Assembly (NCBI GenBank): GCA_035304385.1
Contig: DATGQD010000058.1
Span: 47,439-111,438, forward strand
DNA length: 64,000 bases
Source: ZC4RG29 sp035304385
GTDB taxonomy: Bacteria; Bacteroidota; Bacteroidia; Cytophagales; Cyclobacteriaceae
Reading direction: 5' to 3'
Made by a program: the position numbers and the translations under genes. Below the pieces are notes generated by a model. It had not been told where the DNA came from. It searched no databases and saw nothing but the letters and a program-made list of their open reading frames with translations. How positions within the stretch are numbered: the stretch's first letter is position 1; each line of letters begins with the position of its first letter. Of the stretch, positions 60,846 through 64,000 are shown piece by piece.

Positions 60846-61318
60846 CATATTTCTAAATATTTTTCTGCCTTTGTCAGCAACTTCGGCGTCTCATCTTACG
60901 TAATTCACAAATCCCCAATAAGTCACAAAACCGGAGCTAATTCCGTGAGAATAAACCGGTAAATGACTGCCGCATCGCATCGGCACCCTTCGACGGCGGT
61001 GGAAACACCCGCTCCCTCTTAGCCAAAGTCTTGAATCACGAAAGGCCCAAAATCTGCTCAAAAGCCGACCAACTTCCCCTCAATCAGGGATTCTGTACAA
61101 ACCGTTATATGCCAAAGGAACGCCCGCAGGTTTACCGGTCGGAAAGCGGGATATGATTCAACAGACAGTCGGCCCGCCTTCGCTCGGCTGAGCTTCGGCA
61201 AGCGCACCGTGGGCAGTGAATCTGACCAAAATCCTATGTGTGCCTATGTGTCGCATGTATTTCTAGCGTGATTCAGGACCAGGCATGCGCCTTACGGCGA
61301 TCCCTTTGGGGGGACTGT
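60846..61318. other. Non-coding spacer with no recognised gene
   Basis: I read this stretch on both strands and found no credible gene or structured RNA. It holds a direct repeat of CCTATGTGT (about 61231-61248). It also has a segment near 61172-61205 resembling common dispersed GCTCGG/GCTTCGGC sequence. Short open frames here have no start context or protein-like composition. Confidence 0.6.
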
Positions 61319-61433
61319 CAATCAACAAGGCCTGGCGCGCTGCGCGCGCGATGGATTCTGCGAGAATCCTTTCGTAAGCCTGCGGCTTCCAACGGATTCT
61401 CGCAGAATCCATCCCTACAGGCCTTGTTGATTG
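61319..61433. repeat. Nested inverted repeat abutting tRNA-Ser
   Basis: The outer arms CAATCAACAAGGCCTG (61319-61334) and CAGGCCTTGTTGATTG (61418-61433) are exact inverse copies. Inside them, ATGGATTCTGCGAGAATCC (61351-61369) and GGATTCTCGCAGAATCCAT (61394-61412) are also exact inverse copies. Each inner arm is by itself a small palindrome (GGATTCT, 3 bases, AGAATCC). Between them lies a further stem, AAGCC-TGC-GGCTT. On the minus strand the outer arm begins on the very next base after the tRNA's discriminator base. A GC run (GCGCGCTGCGCGCGCG, 61335-61350) breaks the symmetry on one side only. Confidence 0.95.
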
Positions 61434-61520
61434 CGGAGAGAGAGGGATTCGAACCCTCGATACCCTTTCGGGTATACACGCTTTCCAGGCGTGCCAGTTA
61501 AGCCACTCCTGCATCTCTCC
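61434..61520 (-). tRNA. tRNA-Ser (anticodon GGA)
   Basis: On the minus strand the acceptor arm GGAGAGA pairs with TCTCTCC before discriminator G. The anticodon stem-loop reads ACGC-CTGGAAA-GCGT with anticodon GGA, which decodes UCC and UCU. A long variable arm, TATACCC-GAAA-GGGTATC, and the T arm GAGGG-TTCGAAT-CCCTC follow. Length is 87 bases. CCA is not encoded: the genome continues with CAATC, the first bases of the inverted repeat. Confidence 0.97.
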
Positions 61521-61580
61521 TTAGTATATAGATCCAAAAAAGCGCCCAAAGTAATCAATAAATGGCGGCGGTTGCAACAC

Positions 61581-62642
61581 TCATACTGACATTTCCCCCG
61601 CCAGAGAGGTTTGGATCAACTCCACGACGCGCGCGCGTTCGTACTCGCCCAACAAGATCATCAACTTCGTCACCGCCGCCTCCGTGGTAAGATCACTCCC
61701 TCCTATCACACCAATCCGAAGCAACTCTTTGCTCGTTTCATAACGCCCCAATATCACCATCCCGCCAGGACACTGCGAAATGTTCAGCACTACCACACCC
61801 CGTGCAATAGCATCCGCAAGTTCAGCCACCAGCCATGGAAGCGTTGGCGCGTTCCCCGAACCGTACGTTTCCAGGACAACGCCCCGAACGTCAGGTGTAT
61901 GCAACACGCTGCGTACAGCCTCACGCGTAATGCCCGGAAACAATTTTAGGATCGCTATCCTTGTGTCCACCTGGGTATGCAACTTCAACGGGCCTTCCGG
62001 CTCCTTGCGTATCGCTCCATAATTATAGTCGATCTTCACACCAGCTTTTGCGAGCAGCGGATAGTTGCCCGAATCGAAAGCATCGAACTGCATGCTCTCC
62101 ACCTTGCGCGACCGGTTTCCGCGCAACAACTCGTAATCAAAATAAATGCACACTTCGGGAACAATAGCTTTGCCGTCGCGGCGTGCGGACGCAATCTCTA
62201 TGGCCGTAATTAGATTTTCACGAGCGTCAGATCGGGGCTCACTCACAGGCAACTGCGCACCGGTAAACACCACAGGCTTATTCAAACCTTCCAGCATAAA
62301 GCTCAATGCGGAGGCTGTATAGGCCATCGTGTCGGTTCCGTGAAGCACGACGAAGCCATCATTCCTGTCGTATTCATCCCGTATCACCTCGGCAATGGTA
62401 CGCCAATGATCGGGCCCCATGTTGGAAGAATCGATGGGCGTCTCAAACGATACGACATTCAACTCAAGGGCGAGATGCTTCAACGGAGGAAGATATCCGA
62501 GGATACGGCTGAAGTCGAATGGCACCAACGTCCCCGATCCGTCGGAGGCCATACCAAAAGTTCCTCCTGTATAGATAACGAGAACACTTCCTCTCGGCCT
62601 TCCCGGGCTGGCCGTGTTAACCTGTAATCGCTTAAGTTTCAT
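61581..62642 (-). CDS. Type I L-asparaginase
   Basis: Encodes 353 residues from the ATG at 62642 (MKLKRLQVNTASPG); the longer open frame runs into tatD. The active-site regions are VIYTGGTFGM (nucleophile threonine near residue 25 or 28) and VVLHGTDTMAYTASALS (second threonine-aspartate pair), then VFTGAQLPVSEPRSDARENL. It hydrolyses asparagine to aspartate. With no signal peptide it should be cytoplasmic, as E. coli AnsA. Its start overlaps the end of tatD by 11 bases, which suggests translational coupling. The tRNA-Ser gene lies downstream. Confidence 0.93.
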   Translation of the reverse strand: MKLKRLQVNTASPGRPRGSVLVIYTGGTFGMASDGSGTLVPFDFSRILGYLPPLKHLALELNVVSFETPIDSSNMGPDHWRTIAEVIRDEYDRNDGFVVLHGTDTMAYTASALSFMLEGLNKPVVFTGAQLPVSEPRSDARENLITAIEIASARRDGKAIVPEVCIYFDYELLRGNRSRKVESMQFDAFDSGNYPLLAKAGVKIDYNYGAIRKEPEGPLKLHTQVDTRIAILKLFPGITREAVRSVLHTPDVRGVVLETYGSGNAPTLPWLVAELADAIARGVVVLNISQCPGGMVILGRYETSKELLRIGVIGGSDLTTEAAVTKLMILLGEYERARVVELIQTSLAGEMSV

Positions 62643-63441
62643 TCGGCAAATGATCCGTTGGTGTTGTCGCGGGAAGTCGGAAGAGCGCCATCGCATTGGC
62701 TGTCGTAATATCCATGACCTTCGCAACGGTGAGCCCGAGCACTTCCGACAATCGTTCCGCGATCAGGGGAATATACGCGGGCTCATTCCGCTTCCCACGA
62801 TGAGGAACAGGAGTCAGGTACGGACTGTCGGTTTCCAGGACCACCCGGGAAAGATCCAGCGACTTAATCACGGAAGGCTGAAGACCATTGCGAAATGTCG
62901 CTATGCCCCCGATGCCAAGGTAGAACCCCGCCCTGGTTATGCGTTCCGCCTCCTCTATCGTTCCGCCAAAACAATGAAACACGCCGCGCAGCCTTCCATC
63001 TTGTAACTGTTCCACCATAGCAATCGTCTGCGACAAACTTTCGCGACAGTGGATAATGATCGGCAGTCCGTACTTTTTTGCCCACTCCACCTGAACCTTA
63101 AAGGCCTCCTGTTGCTCCGCCCAAAACGTTTTATCCCAGTAGAGGTCCGTTCCGATCTCACCTACCGCAATAAAAGGGCGACTTCCGAGCCATTCCTCTA
63201 CATGATACAACTCCTGCCCAAAATCTTTCTTCACCGAGCAGGGGTGTAATCCCATAGCGGCAACACATACGCCTGCATACCGCGCTTCAGTTTCAAGCAG
63301 CGCGTCCACCGAATGACGATCGATGTTGGGCATGATGATCCTCTGCACGCCCGCATCCAGGCTGCGGCCAATCACCTCTTCGCGGTCTCCGTCGAATTCC
63401 TGCAGATAAATATGTGCGTGCGTATCAATAGAATAAGTCAT
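62632..63441 (-). CDS. TatD-family metal-dependent hydrolase
   Basis: Encodes 269 residues from the ATG at 63441; the track open frame extends upstream but the family begins with this sequence. The metal ligands are H8 and H10 in DTHAHIY, the glutamate in VGEIGTDLYWD, the histidines in IIHCRES and GVFHCFGG, and the aspartate in LETDSPYLTP. TatD enzymes are 3'-5' DNA exonucleases or hydrolases linked to DNA repair or quality control. The gene is followed without a gap by asparaginase. Cytoplasmic. Confidence 0.94.
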   Translation of the reverse strand: MTYSIDTHAHIYLQEFDGDREEVIGRSLDAGVQRIIMPNIDRHSVDALLETEARYAGVCVAAMGLHPCSVKKDFGQELYHVEEWLGSRPFIAVGEIGTDLYWDKTFWAEQQEAFKVQVEWAKKYGLPIIIHCRESLSQTIAMVEQLQDGRLRGVFHCFGGTIEEAERITRAGFYLGIGGIATFRNGLQPSVIKSLDLSRVVLETDSPYLTPVPHRGKRNEPAYIPLIAERLSEVLGLTVAKVMDITTANAMALFRLPATTPTDHLPNET

Positions 63442-63472
63442 GCGCTTCAATCTGCCCGCAATATACGGGTTG

Positions 63473-63835
63473 TCACGCTGGCCACCATGCAACAACCCGT
63501 GGCATGAGGATGAGCAACCCAACGATCCCCGCAATGATGGATGCAGCCAGCACTGCTCCGGCAGCAAGGTCCTTTACCTGCCCCGCTACGGGATGATGTT
63601 CACGTGTCACGAGATCAACCATTTTCTCAATCGCAGTGTTCGCAATTTCAAGCGAAAGCACAAGCCCCATCGCCAGCAGCAGGCAAGCCCATTCCACCAC
63701 GGTAAGCTCAAGCACCAACCCAAGCACCGTAACTACTACAGCAATGGCAACCTGCACTTTGAGATTTGGCTGGCTCCTGAAAGCAAGCGCGATACCCTTG
63801 CCTGCGAAGGCGAAACCTGCGATGAATCGTTTCAT
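63473..63835 (-). CDS. DgkA-family lipid kinase (diacylglycerol or undecaprenol kinase)
   Basis: Encodes 120 residues. Three membrane helices and the family core SLEIANTAIEKMVDLVTRE followed by VKDLAAGAVLAAS are present. The glutamates of EIANTAIE and the aspartate of KDLAAGAV bind Mg-ATP. In Gram-positive bacteria the relatives phosphorylate undecaprenol, in Proteobacteria diacylglycerol; the substrate here is not clear. It lies in the inner membrane. It precedes tatD by 31 bp on the same strand. Confidence 0.9.
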   Translation of the reverse strand: MKRFIAGFAFAGKGIALAFRSQPNLKVQVAIAVVVTVLGLVLELTVVEWACLLLAMGLVLSLEIANTAIEKMVDLVTREHHPVAGQVKDLAAGAVLAASIIAGIVGLLILMPRVVAWWPA

Positions 63836-63852
63836 ACAATAGGGGTTTGATT

Positions 63853-64000
63853 TTATTGGATTGCCAGCACTTCATCGAGCGCACGGCGTAATTGCGAAAG
63901 ATCCTGCGCCTTCCCCGGAAAGCCGCGGTACGCTGAGGCAGTCCGAACAATCGATTCCAGATCGATGTGATGTTGCTCTACAAAACCCGCATATCCCAAC
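63853..64000 (-). CDS. Unidentified protein, C-terminal part (runs off the window)
   Basis: The minus strand has an open frame from the window edge to a TAA at 63855-63853, giving about 48 residues. It reads in part LGYAGFVEQHHIDLESIVRT and ends QLRRALDEVLAIQ. The helical end with acids and a final LRRALDEVL is like the last helix of several thiamine-diphosphate enzymes, but this is not enough to name it. It lies 17 bp upstream of the DgkA-family gene and is likely co-transcribed with it. Confidence 0.6.
   Translation of the reverse strand, partial: LGYAGFVEQHHIDLESIVRTASAYRGFPGKAQDLSQLRRALDEVLAIQ

Noticed and set aside
61172..61205. Possible REP-like palindrome GCCTTCGCTCGGCTGAGCTTCGGC
   Set aside because: The halves look like a degenerate direct similarity rather than an inverse one; no stable pairing was found.
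61238..61514. Open frames of 87 and 83 residues across tRNA-Ser on both strands
   Set aside because: They are translations of the tRNA and the inverted repeat, with typical antisense-tRNA text such as REGFEPSIPF; no credible start or family.
1..64000. CRISPR array, prophage, IS element or defence island
   Set aside because: I found no regularly spaced direct repeats, transposase or integrase-like proteins, or clustered defence genes; the HsdR-N and HNH proteins stand alone.

Overview
The window looks like a stretch of ordinary chromosome from a member of the Bacteroidota, most likely a Cytophagales-type gliding or soil/water bacterium. The evidence is a secreted protein with a type IX secretion C-terminal sorting domain, the block bamD - omega-like RNA polymerase subunit - coaBC - DUF4835 - recN, an ExbB/ExbD/ExbD energy-coupling locus, DUF2279 and TamB genes, a fused E1 alpha/beta 2-oxoacid dehydrogenase, and -7 boxes of the Bacteroidota type (TAnnTTTG) ahead of several genes. 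I see no phage, IS element, plasmid gene or CRISPR array. The genus is my guess and cannot be fixed from this sequence alone.

Layout. 1-9.5 kb: 5' part of malate dehydrogenase, tilS, then a plus-strand envelope/housekeeping run (OstA-like LPS transport protein, a T9SS cargo, bamD, rpoZ-like, coaBC, DUF4835, an Sm-like small protein, recN). 9.5-15.4 kb: minus-strand recQ, enoyl-CoA hydratase, comEC and phoH. 15.5-18.1 kb: SAM hydroxide adenosyltransferase family protein, an ABM-domain protein and CstA. 18.2-23.7 kb: a minus-strand operon of periplasmic c-type cytochrome/DUF1501/DUF1549-DUF1553 proteins with no settled function. 23.8-25.3 kb: isoprenoid/carotenoid pair (idi and a lycopene-cyclase-domain protein) followed by a 32-unit tetranucleotide repeat.

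25.7-35.7 kb: an export system (HlyD-type adaptor, ABC ATPase, two MacB/FtsX-type permeases) transcribed away from a sigma-54-type response regulator and its histidine kinase. The divergent spacer carries a near-consensus -24/-12 promoter and, upstream of it, an inverted repeat placed like an activator site. 35.7-41.9 kb: fabF, a fumarylacetoacetate-hydrolase/SDR pair that may degrade a deoxy sugar acid, an HNH protein, an NlpC/P60 peptidase, smpB and tsaD.

41.9-51.8 kb: tamB, DUF2279, a small unknown protein, RNase P RNA with a strong downstream hairpin, a second sigma-54-type response regulator that lacks an HTH domain, a tiny lipoprotein, a LuxE-domain protein and a divergently overlapping lipoprotein gene. 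51.8-58.5 kb: fused E1 dehydrogenase, a gamma-glutamylcyclotransferase-like protein, alanine dehydrogenase, an orphan HsdR-N nuclease-like protein, AMP nucleosidase and an MFS transporter. 58.5-64 kb: the exb locus, tRNA-Ser(GGA) with a large nested inverted repeat starting exactly at its 3' end, asparaginase, TatD, a DgkA-family kinase and the 3' part of an unidentified gene.

Most genes are core functions. The parts that stand out are the tRNA-abutting inverted repeat, the sigma-54-like control region of the export operon, the HTH-less regulator with an altered GAFTGA loop, the Sm-like gene in the recN operon, and the undescribed cytochrome/DUF1501 module.
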